This document shows, piece after piece, positions 1-6,317 of a stretch of DNA of 8,924 nucleotides (position 1 is its first letter; each line of letters begins with the position of its first letter). The notes below the pieces were generated by a model. The model did not search any database and was not told the DNA's origin. It saw only the letters and a program-made list of their open reading frames with translations. A program made the position numbers and the translations under genes. Source of the stretch: Rhodoferax sp. (lineage in GTDB: Bacteria > Pseudomonadota > Gammaproteobacteria > Burkholderiales > Burkholderiaceae_C); the NCBI GenBank assembly GCA_029865675.1, contig JARXAU010000088.1:1-8924 (forward strand), in the 5' to 3' direction.

Positions 1-74
1 GGCATTCCGGCCTCGGCTTGGCGCAGAAAGCCGATGATTTGCTCTTCGCTGTATTTGCTGGTTCTCATGTCCAT
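1..74 (-). CDS. IS3-family transposase OrfA, N-terminal fragment cut by window edge
   Basis: Only about 23-25 residues are visible. They begin MRTSKYSEEQIIGFLRQAEA, which is the characteristic N-terminus of IS3-family OrfA proteins. These are small helix-turn-helix proteins that are fused to the OrfB DDE integrase by programmed frameshifting. Three in-frame ATGs (77, 74, 68) are possible. A GGAG at 82-79 favours 74 or 68, and 68 gives the form usually annotated in this family (family recollection). The gene is open at the left edge of the window, so it is not known whether the transposase is intact. Confidence 0.65.
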   Translation of the reverse strand, partial: MDMRTSKYSEEQIIGFLRQAEAGM

Positions 75-131
75 CATTCTCCAATGTGATGGACTTCTTG
101 GAAAAATGGCTGGTACGGTTTATGGGGGGCA
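1..131 (-). mobile_element. 5' end of an IS3-type insertion sequence (partial)
   Basis: Read leftwards, this stretch has a 5' leader, a ribosome-binding site and the start of an OrfA-type transposase, then runs off the window. The likely IS terminus is the TG at 131-130 (TGCCCCCCATAAACC on the minus strand) or the TG at 136-135. It lies exactly where the neighbouring TPR reading frame stops making sense. The other end and the target-site duplication are outside the window, so neither the exact boundary nor the named IS can be fixed. Family assignment rests on the first residues of OrfA. Confidence 0.6.
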
Positions 132-398
132 GGTCAAAGCCAATTTGTATTGATTCTCGGCCCCAAGCAAGTCGGGTGGAGATTTTTTACGCAGGCTGAA
201 GCCCATCATGTTGTGCCAATCAGCGGACTGTTTGTCGCTAGCTTGGGAAAGCAAATTGATGGCTTGATTAAACTTTTTCTCAGCGATGACTTGCTTGGCT
301 TGCGTCAGCCAACTTGGTGGGGTAGGAATTGCTGGCGAAGTGTCAGCAGCATTTACAGAAAACGTCAAGCCTAATAAAAGACTTAAAATAGTTTTCAC
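120..398 (-). pseudogene. Secreted TPR-type protein, truncated by IS insertion
   Basis: The frame starts at GTG 398, with AAGGA (411-407) eight bases upstream. It encodes a cleavable signal peptide (MKTILSLLLGLTFSVNA, then ADTSP). The rest resembles a tetratricopeptide-type helical repeat: residues 30-60 (AKQVIAEKKFNQAINLLSQA) and the helix ending ENQYKLAL near residue 87. TPR proteins of this kind normally continue with an IDP-type turn and further repeats. Here the frame instead reads Thr-Cys-Pro-Pro-stop, and those last codons coincide with the presumed IS terminus. I therefore read it as the 5' remnant of a longer periplasmic TPR gene interrupted by the IS; the remainder would lie beyond the left edge. 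A short residual product could still be made and exported. Confidence 0.65.
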
Positions 399-413
399 AT
401 TTATGTTCCTTGG

Positions 414-441
414 TTTTACCGGCGGATCTTAGGCCGTAAAA
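414..441 (-). other. Imperfect hairpin just upstream of the TPR gene
   Basis: TTTTAC (414-419) pairs with GTAAAA (436-441), and GGC (421-423) with GCC (433-435). There is one bulged C and a nine-base loop. The hairpin lies immediately upstream of the ribosome-binding site of the TPR gene and is not followed by a U-tract in either direction, so it is not a classical terminator. It could be a leader structure or an operator. Function is unknown. Confidence 0.3.
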
Positions 442-502
442 GTTTGGAACTTGCGGTATTGGTTAGCGATTAGCAAGTTGTACCGTCAAAGTGTTTAGTT
501 AA

Positions 503-520
503 CAAAAAACTTTTAGTTTT
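503..520 (-). terminator. Weak AT-only hairpin at the end of the doxX-like gene
   Basis: AAAACT (506-511) and AGTTTT (515-520) form a perfect 6-bp stem with a 3-base loop, directly at the stop codon of the DoxX-like gene. On the minus strand it runs into a T-rich tract. The stem has only one G:C pair, so termination would be weak. It may only attenuate readthrough towards the TPR gene. Confidence 0.3.
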
Positions 521-998
521 AGATTTTTTTATCAATTGCCACTGCCCAATTTCCTCTCAGGCCAAAGTAGAGACCACCAGCCCAAAGAGAAAAGTGCATG
601 TAATCAGTCAGGATGAAGTTCAACAAACTTTCTGGCTTGATGACGGTCCAAATGATCCCAGTTACAACGCAGCACATCACGATGCCGCTAAAGCGAGTAA
701 TCAAGTCACCCAAAACAGCCAAAAATGCAGTGTCGCGAATTTTGGGAATTGTTGCCAGCCCGCCAATCAGAAGCCCTAAACCAGCTGCCACTTCCCCGTA
801 ACAAACGAACCACCAAACAAGTGGCGATATACCCATCGCTTGCCCTGCGGCAGCATCAAACGGCAGCTTACTGAGTCCTTGATTAATGAATAAAAGCGCC
901 AAGGGTACTCTCAGCAGAATGTGGCTGAGACTGAAATCAGGGAGCTGATTCCAATAATTTCTGATGGTGAAGTAAGTAGGTAGTTTTTGAATAAGCAT
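519..998 (-). CDS. DoxX-like integral membrane protein
   Basis: This is a 159-residue hydrophobic protein with about four membrane segments: roughly residues 26-42 (ILLRVPLALLFINQG), 58-82 (PLVWWFVCYGEVAAGLGLLIGG), 92-121 and 127-146. The pattern of Arg plus a first helix ending in NQG-x-SKL, followed by a GE-x-x-x-GLGLLIG helix, is typical of the DoxX/DoxD superfamily. These small inner-membrane proteins have been linked to thiol or quinone redox and detoxification, but most members have no assigned reaction. The start is ATG 998 with AAGGA (1012-1008) nine bases upstream. It lies 52 bases downstream of the GbsR-type gene on the same strand, so the two are probably co-transcribed and this protein may be the regulator's target. 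Family membership is fairly sure; the substrate is unknown. Confidence 0.75.
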   Translation of the reverse strand: MLIQKLPTYFTIRNYWNQLPDFSLSHILLRVPLALLFINQGLSKLPFDAAAGQAMGISPLVWWFVCYGEVAAGLGLLIGGLATIPKIRDTAFLAVLGDLITRFSGIVMCCVVTGIIWTVIKPESLLNFILTDYMHFSLWAGGLYFGLRGNWAVAIDKKI

Positions 999-1050
999 GT
1001 CAGTTTTCCTTCAAAAAAATTCAGTTTAGGTAATTTGCTCCAGTGGAGCC

Positions 1051-1608
1051 TCACGGTTTGCTAGAAAAAACTTCTTTCACTCTGCCTTTGATCTCTAAAA
1101 GCTTTTGAACTTTGGAGCCCATTTGCATCAAGCTTGCGAGAGTTGCAGAATCCATTTTTTGCACGTCATCAAGCCAGTTGGTCATCAGGTCAATGAATCC
1201 ATGCATTTGCCTCATACGCCCTTGCGCATGAATATCTGCTTCAACACTGGGCTGCTCCATTAAGGCGTCGCGCAGCATGGAAAGAGTTGGGTCGATTTCT
1301 CTTTTGCGACGTTCGGCAGCCAGTGTTCGAAAGATGGCCCACATTTCTTCTGGTGCCTGAAAGTACTCGCGTCTGTCATTTGGTTGATGAATGAGCCGGA
1401 CTAGGTTCCATGATTGAAGTTCCTTTAAGCCCATGCTGACGTTGGACCGAGAAAACCCCAGAGCTTCCCCTAACTCATCTGCGTTAAGTGGCTTGGGTGA
1501 GACAAATAGCAGGGCATAAATTTGTCCAACTGTTCGGTTGATGCCCCAACGGCTGCCCATCTCGCCAAAGTGCAGAACAAAGCGTTGGGTTAGAGGTGGC
1601 AGGTTCAA
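1051..1608 (-). CDS. GbsR/MarR-type winged-helix transcriptional regulator
   Basis: This 185-residue cytoplasmic DNA-binding protein has the GbsR layout. Residues 8-35 (FVLHFGEMGSRWGINRTVGQIYALL) lead into a winged helix-turn-helix. Residues 40-68 (LNADELGEALGFSRSNVSMG) form the recognition region and a basic wing (QPNDRREYF) follows near residue 78. The C-terminus is long, helical and probably dimerising, with no obvious metal or cofactor ligands. The best-known relative, Bacillus GbsR, senses choline and represses glycine-betaine genes; ligands of proteobacterial members are mostly unknown. The start is TTG 1608, supported by a GGAA-type site just upstream and by family-like length; the ATG at residue 17 would delete the first helix. 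The perfect inverted repeat 11 bases upstream suggests autoregulation and control of the DoxX-like gene downstream. Confidence 0.8.
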   Translation of the reverse strand: MNLPPLTQRFVLHFGEMGSRWGINRTVGQIYALLFVSPKPLNADELGEALGFSRSNVSMGLKELQSWNLVRLIHQPNDRREYFQAPEEMWAIFRTLAAERRKREIDPTLSMLRDALMEQPSVEADIHAQGRMRQMHGFIDLMTNWLDDVQKMDSATLASLMQMGSKVQKLLEIKGRVKEVFSSKP

Positions 1609-1618
1609 AGCTTTTCCA

Positions 1619-1640
1619 AATTTCAGTAATTCCTGAAATT
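1619..1640. promoter_or_regulatory. Perfect 8-bp inverted repeat, candidate operator of the GbsR-type regulator
   Basis: AATTTCAG (1619-1626) and CTGAAATT (1633-1640) are perfect inverted arms separated by six bases. Centre-to-centre spacing of the arms is 14 bp, near 1.3 helical turns and of the size bound by MarR/GbsR-type dimers. The site sits directly upstream of the regulator's start codon and within the only gap between it and the PNPOx-like gene. Autoregulatory binding is an inference from position and symmetry. Confidence 0.5.
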
Positions 1641-1715
1641 CTAGAACTTACAGTAAACCTGCGAGGTTATTGCCTTTTAAGACATTGGAAAGCGGAGGGT
1701 TTTTGCTTGGATACT

Positions 1716-2276
1716 TCAGGGGATAAGCCACTGCCAAGTGTCGGCGCTCAGGCGCGCTCGTCGATGTCCGCCCTGGCCCAATTCCAGCCAGTCCATCTGG
1801 AGGACCTGGGCGTTCAACAAGGCGAAGTGATGGTCGCCACTCAGGGTTGGCGAGGTGCTGAATCCTGTAGAGCGCTCGGTACCTGGAGCCTCATTAGCCA
1901 TGTAGTCTCCAGCAGATGCCGACTGTTGGACCCGCTGCCAATGGACTTGCATTTCAGGGCCCTCGGTGGCTACCGAGATTGCAACTTTCACGCGCAGTTG
2001 CCAATTAAGCCGAGCACTCCAAAACGCAAGTACCGCCTTGGGCTGTTTTGTAAGTTCGCTGACTTTCGCGCTGCGTGCGTCCGTATAAAAGCAAAGTGTC
2101 TGTTGGTTGGTGTCCACCTTTCGAAGTACTACCGTACGGACATTCGGTAAACCATCAAAACCTACGGTAGCCAGCACAGGAGTTCGCCAGGCGTGGTGAC
2201 GGTCTACACAACCGCGCCCAAGCTCTTTCCAGATTTGCTGGCGAATGTCTTGCGATGTGTCTAAGCCGTGTTTCAT
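1716..2276 (-). CDS. PNPOx-like FMN-binding split-barrel protein
   Basis: This protein of about 186 residues has the pyridoxamine-phosphate-oxidase fold. Near residue 40 is an RTVVLRKVD strand, followed by LCFYTDARSAKVSEL and AVLAFWSARLNWQLRV, the order and motifs of the FMN-phosphate-binding face of the family. It ends with a WLELGQGGHRRARL strand and a terminal WLIP. True PdxH enzymes normally end in a conserved RLxP-type motif with a pyridoxal-phosphate-binding Arg/His pair; this protein has only a related ending. I therefore call it a PNPOx-like flavoprotein (Alr4036-like group) rather than vitamin B6 oxidase. The start is ambiguous: ATG 2276 is used here, but TTG 2294, one base after the SDR stop, is also open. 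It is the last gene of the photolyase operon and could act as an FMN- or F420-type oxidoreductase. The substrate is unknown. Confidence 0.65.
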   Translation of the reverse strand: MKHGLDTSQDIRQQIWKELGRGCVDRHHAWRTPVLATVGFDGLPNVRTVVLRKVDTNQQTLCFYTDARSAKVSELTKQPKAVLAFWSARLNWQLRVKVAISVATEGPEMQVHWQRVQQSASAGDYMANEAPGTERSTGFSTSPTLSGDHHFALLNAQVLQMDWLELGQGGHRRARLSADTWQWLIP

Positions 2277-2294
2277 GGCGCTGGAACCGGGCAA

Positions 2295-3026
2295 TCAACG
2301 AACCAAGGGCCTAACGGTGGTAAACCCACCGTCCACCGCAATGACCTGGCCCGTCAGCCGGGCAGCACCATCTCCCAGTAGAAAAGCCATGACATCAGCG
2401 ACTTGCTCAGCAGATTGAATACCGCCTAAAGGGTACTGGCGTGCGGCTCCCTCACGCATTGCTGTCATCTTGAGCATGTTGGCCGTCATAGGTGTTTCGG
2501 TGAGACCAGGTGCCACTGCATTGATGCGTAGCCCTTGGGCGGCGTAAGTCGCAGCAGTACTGCGTACCAGCGCCTCAACTCCACCCTTGGCTGCGGCAAT
2601 TGCTTCGTGGTTGGCCACACCAATCCGAGCCACCACGGAGCTGGCCATCACGGCAGCGCCGGGGCCGCCTTGCAGTGCGGCAACCCAAGCCTGGAACATG
2701 AATACAGCGCTATCCAAATTGATGCGCATGACCTCTCGGTAGGCTTGCACACTGGTGCGATGCAGGGGTGCAATCAAAGTACTACCCACGCAATGTGCCA
2801 GCAGTGAGGGCGCAGCGCCCAACGACTCTTGGCAGGTAGCGATTGCTTGTTCTGCACCTTCCGGCGTGGTGGTGTCTGCAGCAATGCGCAATGCCGCATC
2901 AACGTTGGTCAAACGGTCCATGTCACGCCCGACTACGGCAACTCGCAGTCCCTTGCTATGGAGTTGATGTGCGAGAGCCCTGCCAATGCCGCCACTGGCG
3001 CCTGTGATGAGAACGATGGATTCCAT
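2295..3026 (-). CDS. Short-chain dehydrogenase/reductase lacking the catalytic tyrosine
   Basis: This is a 243-residue Rossmann-fold protein of classical SDR length. The dinucleotide-binding loop TGASGGIG is at residues 8-15, the NAG-like position is replaced by CVG near residue 80, Asn103 lies in RINLD, and Ser130 in MASSVV. At the usual YxxxK motif the sequence reads I143-A-A-A-K147: the Lys is kept and the Tyr is Ile. PGLTETPM follows at 173-180, with a C-terminal G-Q-V-I-A-V-D-G-G motif. Loss of the Tyr makes ordinary carbonyl/alcohol chemistry doubtful, so it may use another acid, bind NAD(P) as a sensor or scaffold, or act on a different substrate. The start ATG 3026 has AAGG at 3036-3033, and the nucleotide loop then begins eight residues in, as in the family. 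An in-frame upstream extension overlaps the DCC gene and shows no SDR features. SDRs often accompany bacterial photolyase genes. Confidence 0.85.
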   Translation of the reverse strand: MESIVLITGASGGIGRALAHQLHSKGLRVAVVGRDMDRLTNVDAALRIAADTTTPEGAEQAIATCQESLGAAPSLLAHCVGSTLIAPLHRTSVQAYREVMRINLDSAVFMFQAWVAALQGGPGAAVMASSVVARIGVANHEAIAAAKGGVEALVRSTAATYAAQGLRINAVAPGLTETPMTANMLKMTAMREGAARQYPLGGIQSAEQVADVMAFLLGDGAARLTGQVIAVDGGFTTVRPLVR

Positions 3027-3050
3027 GAAATGCCTTGAGAAACAGGAGTG

Positions 3051-3070
3051 AAAAAATAAGCAGTTGCTTA
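3051..3070 (-). terminator. Short hairpin plus T-run between the DCC gene and the SDR gene
   Basis: On the minus strand, TAAGC (3070-3066), loop AACT and GCTTA (3061-3057) are followed by six Ts (3056-3051). The stem is only 5 bp, extendable by two G:U pairs. It could act as a partial terminator that lowers expression of the SDR and PNPOx-like genes, rather than a full stop. It lies in the widest gap of the otherwise compact operon (74 bases). Confidence 0.35.
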
Positions 3071-3100
3071 CCGGGAAGCTGCATGCTTTGTTGAGGGGTG

Positions 3101-3520
3101 TCAATCCCAGCGCAATGCCCAGCGCTGAAGCGTTGGCCGCCACCTTAGAAATAACCGGTACATCCGCTCCATCACCCAGCCAGCTCCCGGCAAGCGTCCG
3201 ATCAGGGCCAGCCAGCGCCAACCTGGTAGGGCGGCCCACAAGGCCAAAAATGCCTGAGCTCCGCTAAGCAGTTGACCATTGCGGCCTTGCACATGAAACC
3301 GCGCTAGTAACTGTTCGCGGGTTGTACCGGCTGGCAGTGGTACAGCCGTGTTGCTGATGTCGGCAAAGCTCACCGTCGAGCCTGGTTGCAGCGGTTGCAG
3401 GTCACGGTAGACGGCAATTTCGCGCCTGCACAGCGGGCACGCGCCGTCGTAGAGCACGGTCAGTGATCCATTGCACTGGCTGGAGTTGGTCTGATTCGCA
3501 TTGTTCATAGTCTGGTTCAA
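3101..3520 (-). CDS. DCC-family thiol-disulfide oxidoreductase-like protein (DUF393)
   Basis: This 139-residue protein has the defining DCC motif: a strand LTVLYDGACPLCRREI with Asp25, Cys28 and Cys31 (D-G-x-C-P-L-C). The family (YuxK/DUF393) is predicted to be thioredoxin-like, with the CxxC pair doing dithiol/disulfide exchange, though few members have been studied. Downstream are FADISNT (residues 52-58), a short Q-x-F-L-A-L-W-A-A-L-P helix and a hydrophobic, Trp/Arg-rich tail that may contact the membrane. TTG 3520 is six bases after the photolyase-like stop and has GGTGAG just before it; ATG 3508 is the alternative. Its place between a photolyase-like gene and an SDR resembles known light-responsive photolyase clusters, where small redox proteins are common. 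Family call is firm; the partner is unknown. Confidence 0.8.
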   Translation of the reverse strand: MNQTMNNANQTNSSQCNGSLTVLYDGACPLCRREIAVYRDLQPLQPGSTVSFADISNTAVPLPAGTTREQLLARFHVQGRNGQLLSGAQAFLALWAALPGWRWLALIGRLPGAGWVMERMYRLFLRWRPTLQRWALRWD

Positions 3521-3526
3521 ATGGTC

Positions 3527-4753
3527 TCACCACGCTGGCGTTTGTCGCGCAGCAAGTAGGTCAGATGCTGTTACAAAGCTGCGCGATGCCCGAGTCCACC
3601 ACTGGCTAAAGGAGTCGCAGCGCCGATCAACCGCTGGGAAAAGCTCAACCGCCGCTTCGCAAACTGCCAAGCTTGCTAAGCACGGTGCAAGGTGCGGCTC
3701 GTCCACACTGCGCACACGGGCAGCACTCTGCAGTGCAGCACCAATTGCTGCCGCATCACCTTGCCAACGCAACGCAGTAAGTTCAGCCATTCGGCTGGCA
3801 ACAAAACGCCAGCGTCGCTCGCTCCAAGGCCAAGCGCGGTGAAAGTCAGTGATAAAGACGCCCACCACCACCGTGTTTGCAGGCAAGGTAGTGGGCAGAT
3901 CGCCCAGGTTCCAGGGGTGTAACAGCCACACCTCACGGCCTGCCACAGCCGCCGAGTCAGGCTGTGCCCAACCAAGGTCTAAGGGGGGTTCCGCAAGCAG
4001 CAAAGGTTCAATCAGCGCGTCTGAGGTGGGCGCGTCGTGCTCGGCGCGGGCGCGGGTGGGTAAGCGGTGAATGGGTTGTCGGGCGAGTCTGTCCAAGGCT
4101 TCATAAGATTGGTCGATCACACTTCCCGGGCTGTGCCAAAGTGCAGGCGCGTAGCGGGCAACGTTGTCTGCATTAAAAAGGTAAGGCTTGCTACTGCCGG
4201 TGCCAGCCACCCACTGCCAACTGAGGTGGTTGCTGGCCAGGTCACCGTCTAGCAGGTGACCGTAAAGCCAATCCGCCGCAACCCGCCAGTGCACCTTGCG
4301 CATATGCACCACATAGCTGGCCAGCCACATGCGGGCATGGTTGTGCAGATAGCCTGTGGCGTACAAGGTACGCACCGCCATATCAATGACTGGCACACCG
4401 GTAGCAGCTTGGGGAATATCGGCAGGCAACAGCGCTGAGTAGCTTGTCTGCGGTAGCAGGCCCTCGCGCAAAGATTCAAAAATTTCTTCACCTCGAAACG
4501 CCCAGATGTGTCGAAAGTATTCGCGCCACCCCAGCTCGAAGACGAACTTGTGCTGGATATCCAGCGGGTATTTGGCGATCACATCAGCCAGAACCTCGGG
4601 CAGGCCAAGTAATCCATGGGTGATGTAGGGCGACAAGCCAGTGACCGCACCCGCAAGGGCGTTTCGGCTGCGCGCATAGTCGCCAGGGCGCACGGCACTG
4701 ACTCGGGCCAATGCAGCTTCGCGCGTGGGCGGAAAGTTATCAAGCGTCGTCAT
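3527..4753 (-). CDS. Short photolyase-like FAD-binding protein with C-terminal alpha/beta extension
   Basis: The first 205 residues of this 408-residue protein form the FAD-binding half of the photolyase/cryptochrome family. They contain RN-x5-TGLSPYITHG (30-47), FELGWREYFRHIW (72-84), TGVPVIDMAVRTLYATGYLHNHARM (118-142), DGDLASNHLSWQWVAGTG (169-186) and KPYLFNADN (189-197), which line the FAD pocket. The N-terminal antenna domain that should precede them is absent: the protein starts directly with the helical domain. Instead, residues 274-360 form an alpha/beta-looking segment (VWLLHPWNLG, TVVVGVFITDFHRAWPWSERRW, VDEPHLAP) that reads like a degenerate photolyase N-terminal Rossmann domain moved to the C-terminus. 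The start ATG 4753 overlaps the stop of the iron-sulfur photolyase by four bases (ATGA), implying translational coupling. Repair activity is plausible but unproven; a light-sensing or accessory role is also possible. Confidence 0.8.
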   Translation of the reverse strand: MTTLDNFPPTREAALARVSAVRPGDYARSRNALAGAVTGLSPYITHGLLGLPEVLADVIAKYPLDIQHKFVFELGWREYFRHIWAFRGEEIFESLREGLLPQTSYSALLPADIPQAATGVPVIDMAVRTLYATGYLHNHARMWLASYVVHMRKVHWRVAADWLYGHLLDGDLASNHLSWQWVAGTGSSKPYLFNADNVARYAPALWHSPGSVIDQSYEALDRLARQPIHRLPTRARAEHDAPTSDALIEPLLLAEPPLDLGWAQPDSAAVAGREVWLLHPWNLGDLPTTLPANTVVVGVFITDFHRAWPWSERRWRFVASRMAELTALRWQGDAAAIGAALQSAARVRSVDEPHLAPCLASLAVCEAAVELFPAVDRRCDSFSQWWTRASRSFVTASDLLAARQTPAW

Positions 4754-6309
4754 TGGGCTACGCCAACATCACCACGGCGAATTGCGTCGGCACGAACCGT
4801 TACTGCTTGCTTTTGGCCGTCTGTCATGCGCGCCACGTTCTTGACCTGTAAAGCCATCCGGGGGTTTTTGGCGAGCAGTGTTTCGTGCCGCATCAAAAAA
4901 TCCCAGTACAGAGTGGTGTATGGACAGGCTCGTTCACCCTCTCGCAGAGCGGGGTCGTAGCGGCAACCTTCACAGGGCCCACCCATGCGCTGGATGTACT
5001 TGCCGGTCGCAACATAGGGCTTGCTTGCCATAAGGCCGCCGTCGCCATACTGGCTCATCCCCAAGGTATTGGGTAATTCCACCCATTCGACTGCATCTAC
5101 ATAAACTGACAAGTACCAAGCGTGAACCTGCTGAGGCCGCACACCCAGGAGCAGTGCATAAAGGCCTGTGACCATCAGGCGTTGTATGTGATGCGCGTAG
5201 CCGTGTTCCAAAGTTTGCGTGATGGCATCGCGTAAGCAGGCCATGTCGGTCTGCCCGGACCAAAACCAGGCGGGTAATTCTTCCACGGCATTCAAGGCAT
5301 TGCGCTCGACGTAGCTGGGCATTTGCATCCAGTAAATACCTCGAACGTATTCGCGCCACCCCAGGATCTGGCGGATAAAGCCCTCAGCGCTTTGAAGCGG
5401 CGCATGGCCAGACCGATAAGCCGCTTCTACCGCTTGAACCACCTCGTGTGCACTGAGCAGTTTGAGGTTCATGGCAGACGACAGATGGGAGTGGTAAAGC
5501 CAAGGCTCACCAGGCCATAGGGCGTCCTCGTAGCGACCAAAAAGAGGCAAACGCTTCTCAACAAAGCTCTGTAACGCTTTTAAAGCTTGATTGCGCGTAA
5601 CCGGCCAGGCAAAGCTGTCGAGCGTGCCAGGGTGGTCGGCAAAGCGGGTGTTCACCAGTGCAATAACCTCTTGCGTGAGGGCATCGGGTTCAAAGGCCGC
5701 CCGGGCCGGGACCACGCCGGGGCCTTGAAGACCAAAGGCTTCGCGGTTATCAGCGTCAAAATTCCATTGGCCGCCCGCGGGCTTGCCATCGTCCATCAGG
5801 ATGTTGTAGCGTTGCCGCAGCTCGCGGTAAAAGTACTCCAGCCGCAGCGACTTGCGCCCACTGGCATGCGTTGCGAACTCGCTCACTGTTGTAAAGAAGT
5901 GGCGGTCTTCGCAGACTTCAAGCTTCAGCCCTGCTGCTTCGACGGCAGCCTTGAGTTGTTGGAACACGCGCCAATCGCCCGGCGCAGTCATCACCACGCG
6001 CTGTGGTTTTAGCCTGATCAAGTCAGCCTGTAACTTGGCCCCAAGAGTGCCTAGGTCGGCGACAGCGCCGGTATCGTCGAGCCGGTGGTAGTGCAGCGGC
6101 CGGCCCGCGTCGCGAAGTGCTTGTGCAAAGTGACGCATGGCACTTAAAAACAAGGTGATGCGCTGCTTGCTTGACCAGACATGGGTGGACTCTTCGTGGG
6201 CTTCGGCCATCCACACAGCGTCTTTTGTGGCTTCGAATCCGTCGAAGGCTGCTGCTTCCAAGTCGAGCTGATCTCCCAGCACCAAAATCAGATGTCTTAC
6301 ATGGTGCAT
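4750..6309 (-). CDS. Iron-sulfur bacterial cryptochrome / (6-4) photolyase (FeS-BCP, PhrB/CryB type)
   Basis: This 519-residue blue-light flavoprotein probably repairs (6-4) pyrimidine photoproducts or senses light. It begins with the antenna-domain strand HLILVLGDQLDL and continues through an E-A-H-E-E-S-T loop to the FAD-binding helical domain (GWREYVRGIYW). Four cysteines, 358, 446, 449 and 462 (DMACLRD; GGPCEGC; ERACPY), have spacings of 88, 3 and 13. These equal the published [4Fe-4S] ligand spacing of Agrobacterium PhrB (350, 438, 441, 454). The tandem His373-His374 in GYAHHIQRL fall where PhrB has its active-site histidines. Relatives also bind 6,7-dimethyl-8-ribityllumazine. The start is ATG 6309, eight bases after the UbiG-type stop, with TAAGAG five bases ahead; a longer upstream reading is the other gene's DNA. 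Family is near certain; repair versus signalling cannot be told from sequence. Confidence 0.93.
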   Translation of the reverse strand: MHHVRHLILVLGDQLDLEAAAFDGFEATKDAVWMAEAHEESTHVWSSKQRITLFLSAMRHFAQALRDAGRPLHYHRLDDTGAVADLGTLGAKLQADLIRLKPQRVVMTAPGDWRVFQQLKAAVEAAGLKLEVCEDRHFFTTVSEFATHASGRKSLRLEYFYRELRQRYNILMDDGKPAGGQWNFDADNREAFGLQGPGVVPARAAFEPDALTQEVIALVNTRFADHPGTLDSFAWPVTRNQALKALQSFVEKRLPLFGRYEDALWPGEPWLYHSHLSSAMNLKLLSAHEVVQAVEAAYRSGHAPLQSAEGFIRQILGWREYVRGIYWMQMPSYVERNALNAVEELPAWFWSGQTDMACLRDAITQTLEHGYAHHIQRLMVTGLYALLLGVRPQQVHAWYLSVYVDAVEWVELPNTLGMSQYGDGGLMASKPYVATGKYIQRMGGPCEGCRYDPALREGERACPYTTLYWDFLMRHETLLAKNPRMALQVKNVARMTDGQKQAVTVRADAIRRGDVGVAQ

Positions 6310-6317
6310 GACGGCTC

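Noticed and set aside
1596..2150. Long open frame on the + strand (184 codons)
   Set aside because: It lies antisense to the PNPOx-like gene and the GbsR start, and the product shows no family features, no signal and a random-looking composition.
3099..3104. TTGACA on the minus strand upstream of the SDR gene as internal promoter
   Set aside because: It is followed by no recognisable -10 at 15-19 bases.
3027..3239. Upstream extension of the SDR frame to 3239
   Set aside because: The SDR nucleotide-binding loop belongs near residue 8; the extension would add 71 non-SDR residues that overlap the DCC gene out of frame.
3676..3975. Second minus-strand frame inside the short photolyase-like gene
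   Set aside because: Out-of-frame product of a confirmed coding region, rich in Cys/Trp as typical of frame-shifted translation.
5587..6012. Open frame on the + strand (141 codons) within the photolyase gene
   Set aside because: Shadow of a high-GC coding gene; the opposite strand has unmistakable photolyase motifs.
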